DNA from: Cytobacillus horneckiae
GTDB taxonomy: Bacteria > Bacillota > Bacilli > Bacillales > Cytobacillaceae
Direction of reading: 5' to 3'
DNA length: 64,000 nt
Assembly (NCBI RefSeq): GCF_002835735.1
Contig: NZ_PISD01000050.1
Location: forward strand, 54,916 to 118,915
Each line of letters begins with the position of its first letter. The first letter of the stretch is position 1. The notes beneath the pieces were generated by a model, which saw only the letters and a program-made list of their open reading frames with translations, was not told the DNA's origin and made no database searches. A program made the translations under genes and the position numbers. This document shows, piece by piece, positions 53,514-62,594 of the stretch.

Positions 53514-54536
53514 CTATTGAATCAACATTAAAACGACGAAATAGCCTAGCATAAAAACAAATCCAATCGGTAAGCCAAACTTCGCCCATTCTTTGCTGGA
53601 TATTTGCAGTTTTCCAGCAGAGATAATATTCGGGATATTTCCTGGTACAAGCATACCGCCGCTGATGAGCAGGCCGAGCAGAATCGCCTGTACAGTATCA
53701 TGGCTCATTGCAGGGCTAATTTCAGCAGCTGCCAGTGTAGCATTATCTAATACTGCAGATAAAATATTGATCCAATATAGTGTAGAAGGGTCTAAGCCGA
53801 CAATATATTTATTAATAATCGGTTCAAATCCTGCTCCTAAAAAGGTTAATCCCATAACAAAAAAATAAATCTTTAATGAGCGAATAAAAATTTCACCATA
53901 GTTTTCATTTTGGGTATGTAATCCATCGGTGGCCTTGCTTTGCGGTTTAGGAGGAGAAACTAATAGTGCTGCTAAAATGCCAAACAATAGGATAGCTGCG
54001 AAAATTTCACCACCAACAAGGCGGACGAGAAAGAAGAAATCTTCATTTAATTTACTAATGGCAATGGTTGATAAAGGCTCCCCGATTGGCGTTAATGACG
54101 CCCCAAGCCCGATTGAAAAACAGGCAAGAACAACAAGCTTAATTTGTGACGTGCGTTCAAGCTGTAGAGAAGATGTAATTAATACAAGCACAAGCGCAGC
54201 AATGATTGCCGTAATTACACTTGAGATGAGTCCAAGGGTAATGACAACAAGTGCACAAAACAAACGAAAGGGAATCATTCTGCTTATTTTAGTAATGCTA
54301 TTTTCAAGCTGGTTTTGAAACCATTTAAAAAAAAGACCAGCAATAAAAACGGCAAAAGCAATATTTATAGGATCAGAGGCAGCTTTTAAAAATAATGCTT
54401 CTGAATAAACTCCGCTTACAAACACTGCAAGCAATCCCATAAAGAATAAAAACATTTCCAGGTTTTCCTCTATCGCTCTTACGGAAAAAGGAAGAAATAG
54501 CACAAATAAAAAGATGATGATAAGTCCTAGAATCAT
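53514..54536 (-). CDS. DUF1646 membrane protein, putative transporter
   Basis: A 340-residue polytopic membrane protein with about ten hydrophobic segments. GLISSVITAIIAALVLVLI and CFSIGLGASLTPIGEPLSTI in the first half mirror VLDNATLAAAEISPAM and GMLVPGNIPNIISAGKL in the second. This inverted layout with Pro/Asn-rich loops is like ion-transporter superfamily members. I place it in DUF1646. The start (ATG on the minus strand) lacks a strong ribosome site. A cation or carboxylate transport role is inference only. Confidence 0.78.
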   Translation of the reverse strand: MILGLIIIFLFVLFLPFSVRAIEENLEMFLFFMGLLAVFVSGVYSEALFLKAASDPINIAFAVFIAGLFFKWFQNQLENSITKISRMIPFRLFCALVVITLGLISSVITAIIAALVLVLITSSLQLERTSQIKLVVLACFSIGLGASLTPIGEPLSTIAISKLNEDFFFLVRLVGGEIFAAILLFGILAALLVSPPKPQSKATDGLHTQNENYGEIFIRSLKIYFFVMGLTFLGAGFEPIINKYIVGLDPSTLYWINILSAVLDNATLAAAEISPAMSHDTVQAILLGLLISGGMLVPGNIPNIISAGKLQISSKEWAKFGLPIGFVFMLGYFVVLMLIQ

Positions 54537-54651
54537 TGGTAATTGTCTCCATTACATCTTATTATCCTGTTTGTAAAAACAGAATTAATACATATATATG
54601 AGAGGATAGGACAAACTTTCCATAAATATAGAATTTCAGTATATTGACATC

Positions 54652-54682
54652 AAAAAAAGACCTGAAAGAGTTTTCAGGTCCA
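54652..54682 (-). terminator. Terminator of the GbsR-like gene
   Basis: Minus strand: GACCTGAAA-ACTC-TTTCAGGTC followed by T7. Confidence 0.9.
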
Positions 54683-54690
54683 CTATTTGT

Positions 54691-55215
54691 TTATGTTTTT
54701 GGAACATGATTAAAGATTTCTCCGCTTTCGAAGAATTCTACTAAACGGGCTAACCATTGATAATATTCGACCCATTCTTTTGCTTCCTTTAATAAATCAT
54801 TCACTTTTTGTTCGTCGTCTGCACTGAGTGTTTCCTGCTCAAGTAATAATAACAGCTCTGCTTTTACTTTCTTTTCAAACAGTTTATTTTTATTAATCGC
54901 TTTTTGCCAATTTGAAGTAAATAAAGAAACGAATGTTTGATAATAGTCTTGCTCTACATTATAAAGATCTCTGCGTACACCTTTTTCAAACACCTTTTCT
55001 GCAATGTTTAATTCAAGCATCTCCCGAACAGCCTGACTCATACGGGTTTTGCTCATACCAGTTGCTTCAGATAATTCATTTAATGTCATTGGCTTTCTAT
55101 TCATATAAATGATGCCTAATACGCGGCCAACGGTAGTTGAAACACCGTAAGTGCTCATGTTTTCTGCTATCTTATCAACAAAAAACTCTTCTGTTTGATT
55201 TAATTTTGCATTCAA
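54691..55215 (-). CDS. GbsR/OpcR-like MarR-type regulator
   Basis: A 174-residue regulator of the GbsR family. The winged helix has RVLGIIYMNRKPMTLNELSEATGMSKTRMSQAVREML, followed by an acidic helical C-terminal region typical of GbsR/OpcR (EWVEYYQWLARLVEFFESGE). In B. subtilis GbsR represses choline uptake and glycine betaine synthesis genes, and OpcR represses opuB and opuC. The gene is divergent from the opuC-like operon, so control of that operon, with choline as the sensed ligand, is the natural inference. OpcR seems the better functional match from position. Confidence 0.85.
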   Translation of the reverse strand: MNAKLNQTEEFFVDKIAENMSTYGVSTTVGRVLGIIYMNRKPMTLNELSEATGMSKTRMSQAVREMLELNIAEKVFEKGVRRDLYNVEQDYYQTFVSLFTSNWQKAINKNKLFEKKVKAELLLLLEQETLSADDEQKVNDLLKEAKEWVEYYQWLARLVEFFESGEIFNHVPKT

Positions 55216-55395
55216 TAAAAATCACCCTTCCAATTAAGGATCATCTCTTCATTCAAAGAAAATGTACCATAGATATTAATAATATTAAAATGAGCATTCT
55301 TTAGCATAATGAAAAAAATGCGAGTATTTATAAGATATACTTCTATATTGTTTTATACAACAATAATTTTACGTAAATATAATAAAATTTATGCA

Positions 55396-55434
55396 GTTTG
55401 TAAACTTTTTATTTCACAAAGTTTAAACTATACT
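55396..55434 (+). promoter_or_regulatory. Candidate opuC operator and -10 box
   Basis: AAACTTT (55402-55408) and AAAGTTT (55418-55424) form an inverted repeat within a longer GTTTGTAAACTTT / AAAGTTTAAAC context. TATACT (55429-55434) directly follows as a possible -10 hexamer, with no convincing -35. A site for the divergent GbsR-like regulator is plausible. The remainder of the 55216-55545 gap holds no gene. Confidence 0.5.
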
Positions 55435-55545
55435 ATTTATATAACAAAATTATTTCATTTATAAGAAAAAAGTCTTTCAATAAGGATTCTTTTTATAGGA
55501 AAAAGGGTAGAAGACTTTATAGAAAAAAATATGGGGGTGCCATAA

Positions 55546-56679
55546 TTGCTTAAATTTGACCACGTATCGAAAGTGTACAAAGGCGGCAAAAAAGCAGTAA
55601 ACGACTTAAATTTGGAGTTCAATAAAGGAGAGTTTATAGTTTTCATTGGGCCGAGTGGCTGTGGAAAAACAACCACGATGAAGATGATTAACCGTCTGAT
55701 CGAACCGTCAGAAGGAACGATTTACATTAATAATGAAGATATTATGAAAAAAGATCCTGTTAAATTAAGAAGGGAAATTGGCTATGTTATTCAGCAAATT
55801 GGCTTATTTCCGCATATGACGATACAGGAGAATATTTCTTTAGTTCTCAAATTATTAAAATGGCCAGAGGAGAAACGAAAAGCACGTGCGAAAGAATTAT
55901 TATCATTGGTAGATATGACACCAGACTATCTAGATAGATATCCTCATGAGCTAAGTGGAGGACAACAGCAGCGTATCGGTGTGCTTCGTGCACTAGCGGC
56001 TGATCAGCCGCTTATTTTAATGGATGAACCTTTTGGCGCACTTGACCCGATAACAAGAGATTCCCTTCAGGATGAATTTAAGAAGCTGCAAAAAAAGCTC
56101 GGGAAAACCATTGTGTTTGTTACACATGATATGGATGAAGCGTTAAAGCTTGCAGACAAGATTGTGATTTTGCGCGGTGGGCAGCTTGTCCAGTGTGGAA
56201 CTCCTGATGAAATATTACGTGAGCCAGCAAATGAGTTTGTAGAAGAATTTATTGGCAAAGAAAGACTTGTTCAGGCAAAGCCTAATATCACTACAGTTGA
56301 ACAAATTATGAATCCCCGCCCGATTACAATCATGAGCGGCCAGTCATTAACAGAGGCCATTACCTTAATGAAGCAGCATCGGGTCGATTCATTGCTTGTT
56401 GTAGATGAAAACCATGTTTTAGAAGGATATATAGATGTAGAAACAATCGATCAAAATCGCAAAAAGGCCCGTCTTGTCGGCGATGTTATCCTTCCGGATA
56501 CTTTTGCCGTAGAAAAGAATGCCCTCGTACGAGATACGATAAGACAAATCCTTAAAAAAGGAATGAAATATGTACCTGTTACAGATGAAAATAATCGTCT
56601 TGTCGGAATTGTTACTAGAACAAGTCTTGTAGATATTGTTTATGATTCTATCTGGGGCGATGAAGCGGCAGCAGAATAA
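55546..56679 (+). CDS. opuCA: Compatible-solute ABC transporter ATP-binding protein OpuCA
   Basis: A 377-residue ATPase of the osmoprotectant importer. Walker A GPSGCGKTT is at 35-43. The Q-loop VIQQIGLFP, signature LSGGQQQRIG and Walker B LILMDEPFGALDP follow. Two CBS domains occupy about residues 253-370 and may sense ionic strength or cyclic nucleotides. The sequence closely follows B. subtilis OpuCA up to the YDSIWGD end. The TTG start has GGGGGTG upstream. First gene of a four-gene operon. Confidence 0.94.
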   Translation: MLKFDHVSKVYKGGKKAVNDLNLEFNKGEFIVFIGPSGCGKTTTMKMINRLIEPSEGTIYINNEDIMKKDPVKLRREIGYVIQQIGLFPHMTIQENISLVLKLLKWPEEKRKARAKELLSLVDMTPDYLDRYPHELSGGQQQRIGVLRALAADQPLILMDEPFGALDPITRDSLQDEFKKLQKKLGKTIVFVTHDMDEALKLADKIVILRGGQLVQCGTPDEILREPANEFVEEFIGKERLVQAKPNITTVEQIMNPRPITIMSGQSLTEAITLMKQHRVDSLLVVDENHVLEGYIDVETIDQNRKKARLVGDVILPDTFAVEKNALVRDTIRQILKKGMKYVPVTDENNRLVGIVTRTSLVDIVYDSIWGDEAAAE

Positions 56680-56697
56680 AGAAGGGAGGTAATAGGG

Positions 56698-57351
56698 ATG
56701 AGTGCCGTTATCGATTTTTTAAGCCAAAATGGCATGGAGTTATTAGGTAAAACGTGGGAGCATTTATATATTTCATTGCTTGCTGCCGGGCTAGGGGTAA
56801 TTGTGGCAGTACCGCTTGGCGTAATTTTAACAAGGTTTGAGAAAGCTGCAGGGCCAGTGATGTCTTTATTAGGTATGATTCAAACGATTCCAAGCTTTGC
56901 GATCCTCGCATTTTTTATTCCACTCTTCGGAATTGGGAAAATCCCCGCGATTATTGCATTATTTTTCTACTCGGTTCTACCTATTTTAAGAAATACCTAT
57001 ACAGGAATTAAAGGTGTCAACACCAGTTTATTAGAAGCTGGCCGTGGGATGGGGATGACTGGATGGGAACGAATCCGTTATGTCGAATTGCCCTTGAGTA
57101 TTCCCGTTATTATGGCAGGGGTCAGAGTATCAACTGTTTATTTAATCGGCTGGGCTACGCTCGCTTCCTATATTGGCGCAGGAGGCTTAGGTGATTATAT
57201 TTTTAGCGGCTTAAATCTTTATCAGCCTGAATATATCATTGCCGGTGCTATACCTGTTACAATCCTCGCATTAATTGTGGATCTGATTCTAGGAAAAGTA
57301 GAAAACAAAGTGACGCCAAAGGCGATAAGAGAAAAGAATAAAACAGCATAG
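56698..57351 (+). CDS. opuCB: Compatible-solute ABC transporter permease OpuCB
   Basis: A 217-residue integral membrane permease with about six helices and the inner-membrane EAA-like loop [33 protein letters not shown]. The ATG follows GAAGGGAGG, 18 bases after opuCA. It pairs with OpuCD to form the channel for glycine betaine, choline or carnitine import under osmotic stress. Confidence 0.92.
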   Translation: MSAVIDFLSQNGMELLGKTWEHLYISLLAAGLGVIVAVPLGVILTRFEKAAGPVMSLLGMIQTIPSFAILAFFIPLFGIGKIPAIIALFFYSVLPILRNTYTGIKGVNTSLLEAGRGMGMTGWERIRYVELPLSIPVIMAGVRVSTVYLIGWATLASYIGAGGLGDYIFSGLNLYQPEYIIAGAIPVTILALIVDLILGKVENKVTPKAIREKNKTA

Positions 57352-57364
57352 GGGGTGGCTGAAA

Positions 57365-58285
57365 ATGAAGAAAAACAAATTTGTCATAAGTATCTTAATC
57401 ATTTTTTCTATTGTTCTGACCGGATGTTCACTGCCTGGATTAAGTGGTTCTGATAAAAACTCAATTTCTGTGGGAACCATTTCTACTTCAGAATCGCAAA
57501 TTGTCGGGCAGATTATTCGTCAATTGATTGAGGAAGAAACAGATTTAACTGTAGAGATGGTCAATAATCTTGGTTCATCCATCGTGGTACATCAGGCAAT
57601 GGTGAATGGAGATGTAGATATATCTGCTACACGGTATACAGGGACAGACCTTGCTGGTGCATTGAAAATGGAGCCAGTGATGGATGCGGAAAAAGCAATG
57701 GAAATCGTGCAAACAGAATTTCAAAAACAATTTAATCAGAAATGGTATGATTCATATGGTTTTGAAAATTCATATGCTTTTACAATAACTGCTGAGCTTG
57801 CAGAAAAAGAAAATATTGAAAAAGTATCAGATTTAAAATCTCTCGCTGGTGACCTTGCTTTTGGCGTTGACAATTCATGGCTTAATCGAAAAGGAGATGG
57901 CTATGAAGGCTTCGTAGAAGAATACGGGTTTGAATTTGGCAATGCTTTTCCTATGCAGATAGGGCTAGTATACCAAGCGGCTGCCTCTGGTGATATGGAT
58001 GTTGTTTTAGCTTATACGACAGATGGCCGCATTAAAGCCTTCGATTTAAAAGTACTTGAGGATGATCACAACTTCTTCCCTCCATATGAAACTTCAGCAG
58101 TAGCAAGTAATGATATTTTGGAAGAACACCCAGAAATTGATGAATTACTGGAGAGACTCGTAGGCAAAATAGATACGGAAATGATGCAGGAGCTCAATTA
58201 TGAAGCAGATGGAGAAATGCGTGAGCCTGCCATCATTGCCAAAGAATTTTTAGAAGAAAATAACTACTTCAGAGACGAAGAGTAG
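57365..58285 (+). CDS. opuCC: Compatible-solute-binding lipoprotein OpuCC
   Basis: A 306-residue lipoprotein with lipobox IVLTGC (lipidated Cys21), tethered outside the membrane to bind quaternary ammonium solutes. The OpuAC-type fold is shown by ISVGTISTSESQIVGQI, DISATRYTGTDLAG and VLAYTTDGRIKAFDLKVLEDD. The ATG follows GGGGTGG. Sequence alone does not settle broad (OpuC-like) versus choline-only (OpuB-like) specificity. Confidence 0.92.
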   Translation: MKKNKFVISILIIFSIVLTGCSLPGLSGSDKNSISVGTISTSESQIVGQIIRQLIEEETDLTVEMVNNLGSSIVVHQAMVNGDVDISATRYTGTDLAGALKMEPVMDAEKAMEIVQTEFQKQFNQKWYDSYGFENSYAFTITAELAEKENIEKVSDLKSLAGDLAFGVDNSWLNRKGDGYEGFVEEYGFEFGNAFPMQIGLVYQAAASGDMDVVLAYTTDGRIKAFDLKVLEDDHNFFPPYETSAVASNDILEEHPEIDELLERLVGKIDTEMMQELNYEADGEMREPAIIAKEFLEENNYFRDEE

Positions 58286-58300
58286 CAGGGGGTGACCTGA

Positions 58301-58984
58301 ATGGAAGTATTAAAAGACTTAATTTATTATTTTACAGAAAACGGTTCATATGTTTGGGAACAATTCTTTAGACATTTTCTCATGTCAGCTTATGGTGTCT
58401 TATTCGCAGCCATTGTAGGGATCCCAATCGGCATACTTATTGCCCGCTATCACAAACTAAGCGGCTGGGTTATTTCGTTGGCTAATATTATTCAAACGAT
58501 TCCAGCACTGGCAATGCTTGCCGTCCTCATGCTCGTTATGGGACTGGGCACAAATACAGTAGTGTTCGCACTATTCCTATATTCCTTATTGCCAATTATT
58601 AAAAATACTTACACAGGGATACGAAATGTGGATTCGGCGCTATTAGAATCAGGAAAAGCAATGGGCATGACAAAATTTCAAGTGCTCCGGATGGTTGAGC
58701 TGCCTTTATCATTATCAGTAATCATGGCGGGATTACGGACTGCACTTGTGATAACAATCGGTGTAGCGACGATCGGTACCTTTTTTGGTGCCGGAGGTTT
58801 GGGCGATATCATTCTTCGCGGGACAAATGCTGAGGACGGAACAGCCATTATTCTTGCAGGTGCCATACCAACAGCGTTAATGGCAGTCATTGCAGATGTT
58901 GTGATGGGCTGGATTGAAAGAAAGCTCCTCCCTGTGAAAAAGAAGAAGGGTACTACAGAGGAATTAGAGAAAGCTACAGTTTAG
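58301..58984 (+). CDS. opuCD: Compatible-solute ABC transporter permease OpuCD
   Basis: A 227-residue second permease with six helices. The cytoplasmic coupling loop LLESGKAMGMTKFQVLRMVELPLSLSVIMAGLR mirrors that of OpuCB. The ATG follows AGGGGGTGA, 16 bases after opuCC. The C-terminus is lysine-rich. Last gene of the operon, followed by a terminator. Confidence 0.92.
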   Translation: MEVLKDLIYYFTENGSYVWEQFFRHFLMSAYGVLFAAIVGIPIGILIARYHKLSGWVISLANIIQTIPALAMLAVLMLVMGLGTNTVVFALFLYSLLPIIKNTYTGIRNVDSALLESGKAMGMTKFQVLRMVELPLSLSVIMAGLRTALVITIGVATIGTFFGAGGLGDIILRGTNAEDGTAIILAGAIPTALMAVIADVVMGWIERKLLPVKKKKGTTEELEKATV

Positions 58985-58992
58985 ATGATATG

Positions 58993-59036
58993 GATGTTCA
59001 GATGGGGCGAATCTTTGCTCGTCTGAACATTTTTCT
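58993..59036 (+). terminator. Rho-independent terminator of the opuC operon
   Basis: ATGTTCAGA (58994-59002) pairs with TCTGAACAT (59022-59030), extended by G-T pairs, followed by TTTTTCT. Confidence 0.88.
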
Positions 59037-59042
59037 GCATTG

Positions 59043-59085
59043 AAAAATGATTGCTTCTTTGCTAAAAATAATCGAAGCAATCATT
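59043..59085 (-). terminator. Terminator of the 54-codon minus-strand gene
   Basis: Minus strand AATGATTGCTTC (59085-59074) pairs perfectly with GAAGCAATCATT (59057-59046), followed by a T run. Confidence 0.85.
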
Positions 59086-59106
59086 CTAACAAAAACAGTC
59101 TCTCCA

Positions 59107-59271
59107 TTATCTTCTATACCCATTTAAGCCTGTTCCAAAAATATCAAACTCTGGCTGTTTATCAGATATTTCTGCAGCCGTGTCGGCAACGGATTTTGCT
59201 TTTGCCTGCTCCTCTTGCTGAGCGCTAACTTGATTGTCTTCACCTTCATTGAACATACTTGGTTTAATCAT
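59107..59271 (-). CDS. Small unknown protein of 54 residues
   Basis: An ATG at 59271 has AAAGGAGATG eight bases upstream on the minus strand. It opens a 54-codon frame: MIKPSMFNEGEDNQVSA, then a Gln/Glu/Lys/Ala-rich helical stretch, then KQPEFDIFGTGLNGYRR. A perfect terminator follows 22 bases after the stop. Ribosome site, protein-like composition and terminator together support a real gene. I do not recognise a family. No signal peptide or membrane segment is seen. Confidence 0.65.
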   Translation of the reverse strand: MIKPSMFNEGEDNQVSAQQEEQAKAKSVADTAAEISDKQPEFDIFGTGLNGYRR

Positions 59272-59991
59272 GTGCCCATCTCCTTTAATTTTTGTTATTT
59301 AACATAATTCCCCAAATGTATTGATTTTACTCCATTGAGATCTAAGCCTATTTTAATTATATGCAGAAGGAGAAAAATGGTTTTGACTGCCATAAGATGA
59401 TTTCTTTATATTAACACAATTTTCTAAAAATATCCAATCGAATGAAAATTTGTTATATTTCATAATAGTGAGGGTGGTATACACATCGTTATCACCGTGG
59501 ATTTTTTTGCTAAACCGTTAAATTATACATCTAATAAAAGATATAACATCAAAACATTGCTCGGCAGTATTGTTTATCGTAACTATACTTATTTGCAGAT
59601 GAAGAACCTACTCAGTTAGGTTCTTCTTTTTTATCCGATATTTAGGAATTTGTGGTTTTTTAATCTTTATCGCAGATTAATGGGCACTAAGACTCACTTC
59701 AAAGTTTAGAGGAATCGAACAAGCATAGGTGGGTGATGAAGGAAAACCCCCACTGATAGAAGCTTCACTTTATCCATTCTGTTTAGAATTGGCCGAAATG
59801 TGGTAGGGAAAATGATGGAATAGGTAAACAAGTCAGGGTAGGGTGTTAGCAGACATTGAATACATTATTTATCCTGAGGAAGAAGAAGTGGGGCCACTCG
59901 CTGGAGTTTGCGCGAAGTGACCTCGCCCCGGGTAATACTTAACATGTGGCTTTATAATGCTTACTAAATATAACAAAGTCTGAAGGTGTCA
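59272..59991. other. Gap with one orphan terminator and repeat-like sequence
   Basis: About 700 bases without a supported gene. GAAGAACCTA-CTCAG-TTAGGTTCTTC plus T6 (59601-59632) is a strong plus-strand terminator with no gene clearly before it, so an untranslated or very short transcript may end here. From 59720 to 59935 the sequence becomes G-rich (GGTGGGTGATGAAGG, GGGGCCACTCGC, GACCTCGCCCC), unlike its AT-rich surroundings. It may be the remnant of a mobile or interspersed repeat. Confidence 0.4.
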
Positions 59992-60660
59992 TTAGATTGA
60001 TGCTTTATTTGTTATCGAAGGTGAAAAGCTACTGCCAAACTTATTTATGCTGAAAGCAATTAAAAATTGAGCGCTATAGTATGTAATCATAATCAGCTCT
60101 CCGGAAAACGTAATCGGTGCTACAAATTTATTCCAAGCCAGAATGGAATCGGATATGACAAAAAGACCACTCCCAAACATAGCAAATAAATTCCCGCTCA
60201 TTATTGCCGACCAAAACATGGCAGAAATAGCAACTATATAAATAATAACAGGGAGTATTAAGCTTGTCTGATTGCTTGACTGGAGTGAATCAACGAGCTG
60301 TCCGCCCATAACGAAAGCATAAACTGCAATAGGGAGAATGGAAAGCGCTCGACTCCGGGAAAAATTCCACTGAGTGAAAAAGCCAATAGTATAGAAAATA
60401 TGTCCGATCAGGAAAGCTGTCAAGCCAACAACAAACCAAATCAATAAGCCATCTCCAAGCATACAAAAAAACAGACCTAACAACATAATGGTAGACAGCT
60501 TTTTCTTATTTACTGGTTTGATTAAATAGGCAAAATAAATAATGAGTATCATCGGAATTAGTTTAAATAATATTTTAATTCCAGTTGGCTCATCTGGAAT
60601 TAAAAATATATAAATAAATCCCATAATTAAAATGAGAAAAGGCAGCCATTTCTTTATCAT
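59992..60660 (-). CDS. YhhN-family membrane protein
   Basis: A 222-residue protein with about eight hydrophobic helices and the YhhN/TMEM86 pattern (GLFFCMLGDGLLIW, FLIGHIFYTIGF, GSGLFVISDSILAWNKF with the conserved Asp residues). Eukaryotic relatives are lysoplasmalogenases; bacterial function is less certain. The ATG at 60660 is chosen because GGAGGAG lies nine bases upstream; the frame continues open to 60741. It is divergent from the aldehyde dehydrogenase gene. Confidence 0.82.
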   Translation of the reverse strand: MIKKWLPFLILIMGFIYIFLIPDEPTGIKILFKLIPMILIIYFAYLIKPVNKKKLSTIMLLGLFFCMLGDGLLIWFVVGLTAFLIGHIFYTIGFFTQWNFSRSRALSILPIAVYAFVMGGQLVDSLQSSNQTSLILPVIIYIVAISAMFWSAIMSGNLFAMFGSGLFVISDSILAWNKFVAPITFSGELIMITYYSAQFLIAFSINKFGSSFSPSITNKASI

Positions 60661-60810
60661 ATTTATCATCTCCTCCGAATAACTTATTCCCTTTAAGTTC
60701 AGCAAATTCCTGCAAGGATATATTAGATTATTTGTAAGCAAAATGGTGCCATCACCCGATTTTAAATGCTATTATTAGGCAACAGACTCTTTTTATGGAG
60801 GCCAATCAAT

Positions 60811-62178
60811 ATGGAAAAATACAAAGATGTAATTCAAAAACAGCGGTTATACTTCTCAAAAGGAGAAACAAAGGAGCTGTCTTTTCGAATCTCTGCGTTG
60901 GAAAAACTGCAAAAACTAATAAAAACACATGAACAAGACATCATGGTTGCACTAAAAGAAGACTTAAATAAAACTGAATTTGATTCATATTTAACTGAAA
61001 TAGCGGTTCTAATAGAAGAAATAAAATTCACGTTAAAAAATATTCAAAAGTGGGCAAAGCCGCGTAAAGTCAAATCATCTTTATCAACCTTCGGCTCAAA
61101 AAGCTTCATCTATCCTGAGCCATATGGCGTAACTTTGATTATTTCACCTTGGAATTATCCTTTTCAATTAGCAATGGCACCACTTATCGGCAGCATAGCC
61201 GCTGGCAATACGGCTATCATAAAACCGTCTGAATTAACGCCGCATACATCCGCACTCATGGCAAACTTAATTGGAGAATACTTCCCTGAAGAATATATTT
61301 CAGTGGTAGAAGGAGGCATCGAGATAAGTGATAGGCTGCTAGCCGAAAAATGGGATTATATCTTTTTTACAGGCAGTGTACCTGTAGGCAGAATCATCAT
61401 GCAGGCAGCCGCTAAACATTTAACCCCAGTGACTTTGGAACTTGGCGGCAAAAGCCCTGCCATTGTTCACGAGGATGCACACTTAACACATGCAGCTAAA
61501 AGACTAGTATGGGGTAAGTTTGTCAATGCAGGCCAAACATGTGTAGCACCAGACTACACATATGTTCATAGCAATATTAAGGAGCTGTTTATAGCTGAGG
61601 TAAAAAAAGCGATAAAGGATATTTATACTTCTGATCCAATGGAAACCGGAAACTTCACAAAAATAGTGAGCGACAAGCATTTCCACCGCCTAACAGCTTT
61701 CCTTAATAATGGACAACTAGAATATGGCGGACGAACAGATACAGAAAAAAGAATGATTGAACCGACAATCTTAAATGATATATCATGGTCAGATCCAATA
61801 ATGGAAGATGAAATTTTTGGACCAATCTTGCCAATTTTGGAATATAGCGATCTTGACTCTATCATTATGAAAATTAAAGATAGACCAAAGCCGCTTGCTC
61901 TCTACTTATTCACTGAAAGCGATAAAGTTCAGGAGGCTGTATTAAAGCATATTTCTTTTGGCGGAGGCTGTATTAATGACACAGTCCTCCATCTGAGCTC
62001 CCCGCATCTTCCATTCGGCGGGGTAGGAGACAGCGGCATGGGCGCCTATCATGGCAAAGGAAGCTTTGATATCTTTTCCCATGAAAAAAGCATGTTAAAA
62101 CAATCAACAAAATTCGACCTGCCGTTCAGATACCCATCCGAAAAGGCACTTAACACAATTAAAAAATTAATAAAATAA
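60811..62178 (+). CDS. Aldehyde dehydrogenase (YwdH-like, class 3 type)
   Basis: A 455-residue NAD(P)-dependent aldehyde dehydrogenase. VTLIISPWNYPFQLAMAPL, the FTGSVPVGRII cofactor loop, catalytic Glu in VTLELGGKSP and catalytic Cys in NAGQTCVAPDY are all present. The shorter length and FGGVGDSGMGAYHGKGSFD tail fit the YwdH/fatty-aldehyde group. The ATG at 60811 follows ATGGAGG with good spacing; the frame opens upstream at 60766 without a ribosome site. Monocistronic. Probable role: detoxifying medium- or long-chain aldehydes. Confidence 0.9.
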   Translation: MEKYKDVIQKQRLYFSKGETKELSFRISALEKLQKLIKTHEQDIMVALKEDLNKTEFDSYLTEIAVLIEEIKFTLKNIQKWAKPRKVKSSLSTFGSKSFIYPEPYGVTLIISPWNYPFQLAMAPLIGSIAAGNTAIIKPSELTPHTSALMANLIGEYFPEEYISVVEGGIEISDRLLAEKWDYIFFTGSVPVGRIIMQAAAKHLTPVTLELGGKSPAIVHEDAHLTHAAKRLVWGKFVNAGQTCVAPDYTYVHSNIKELFIAEVKKAIKDIYTSDPMETGNFTKIVSDKHFHRLTAFLNNGQLEYGGRTDTEKRMIEPTILNDISWSDPIMEDEIFGPILPILEYSDLDSIIMKIKDRPKPLALYLFTESDKVQEAVLKHISFGGGCINDTVLHLSSPHLPFGGVGDSGMGAYHGKGSFDIFSHEKSMLKQSTKFDLPFRYPSEKALNTIKKLIK

Positions 62179-62182
62179 GCAG

Positions 62183-62211
62183 GTGGGCTGAAAAATGTTC
62201 AGCCCGTTTTC
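62183..62211 (+). terminator. Rho-independent terminator of the aldehyde dehydrogenase gene
   Basis: GGGCTGAA and TTCAGCCC form the stem (about 62185-62205), followed by GTTTTC. Confidence 0.82.
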
Positions 62212-62259
62212 GGTTGCGTCAGTTTTGTTCGTAGTTGTTTTTATAAAAAGTTAAATAAG

Positions 62260-62411
62260 AATAAACGGACGAAAGTGGAGTGAGAAAGTTAACCTGTCAT
62301 TTTAAAGTGGAAATAAAGTGACAAAAGTGAGGTGTGAAAGCCGAAACGTCATTTTAAAAGTAGAAATAAACGGACGAAGGTGGAGTGGAACCCGACCTGT
62401 CATTTTAAGCT
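62260..62411. repeat. Three degenerate tandem units of about 52 bp
   Basis: Units start at 62260, 62312 and 62365. Each opens with AATAAACGGACGAAAGTGGAG or a variant, and each contains GTCATTTTAA near its end. The third is shorter. The rest of 62412-62594 holds no supported gene. Function unknown. Confidence 0.75.
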
Positions 62412-62594
62412 AAAGAAAGGCTGCAATTCTCCTCATTTTGAAGGTTATTGTAACCAAGTAGTATCCATAGATCCACTATTTTTGTCATTCTCGGGGTACT
62501 GCATTTGTGAAGTAGTGCCTATAAGACCGCAGTTTTCTGCAATATGGGCACTACTTCCCTCAGCAGTGCCGCAAGTACGTGCTAACCTAGTAAA

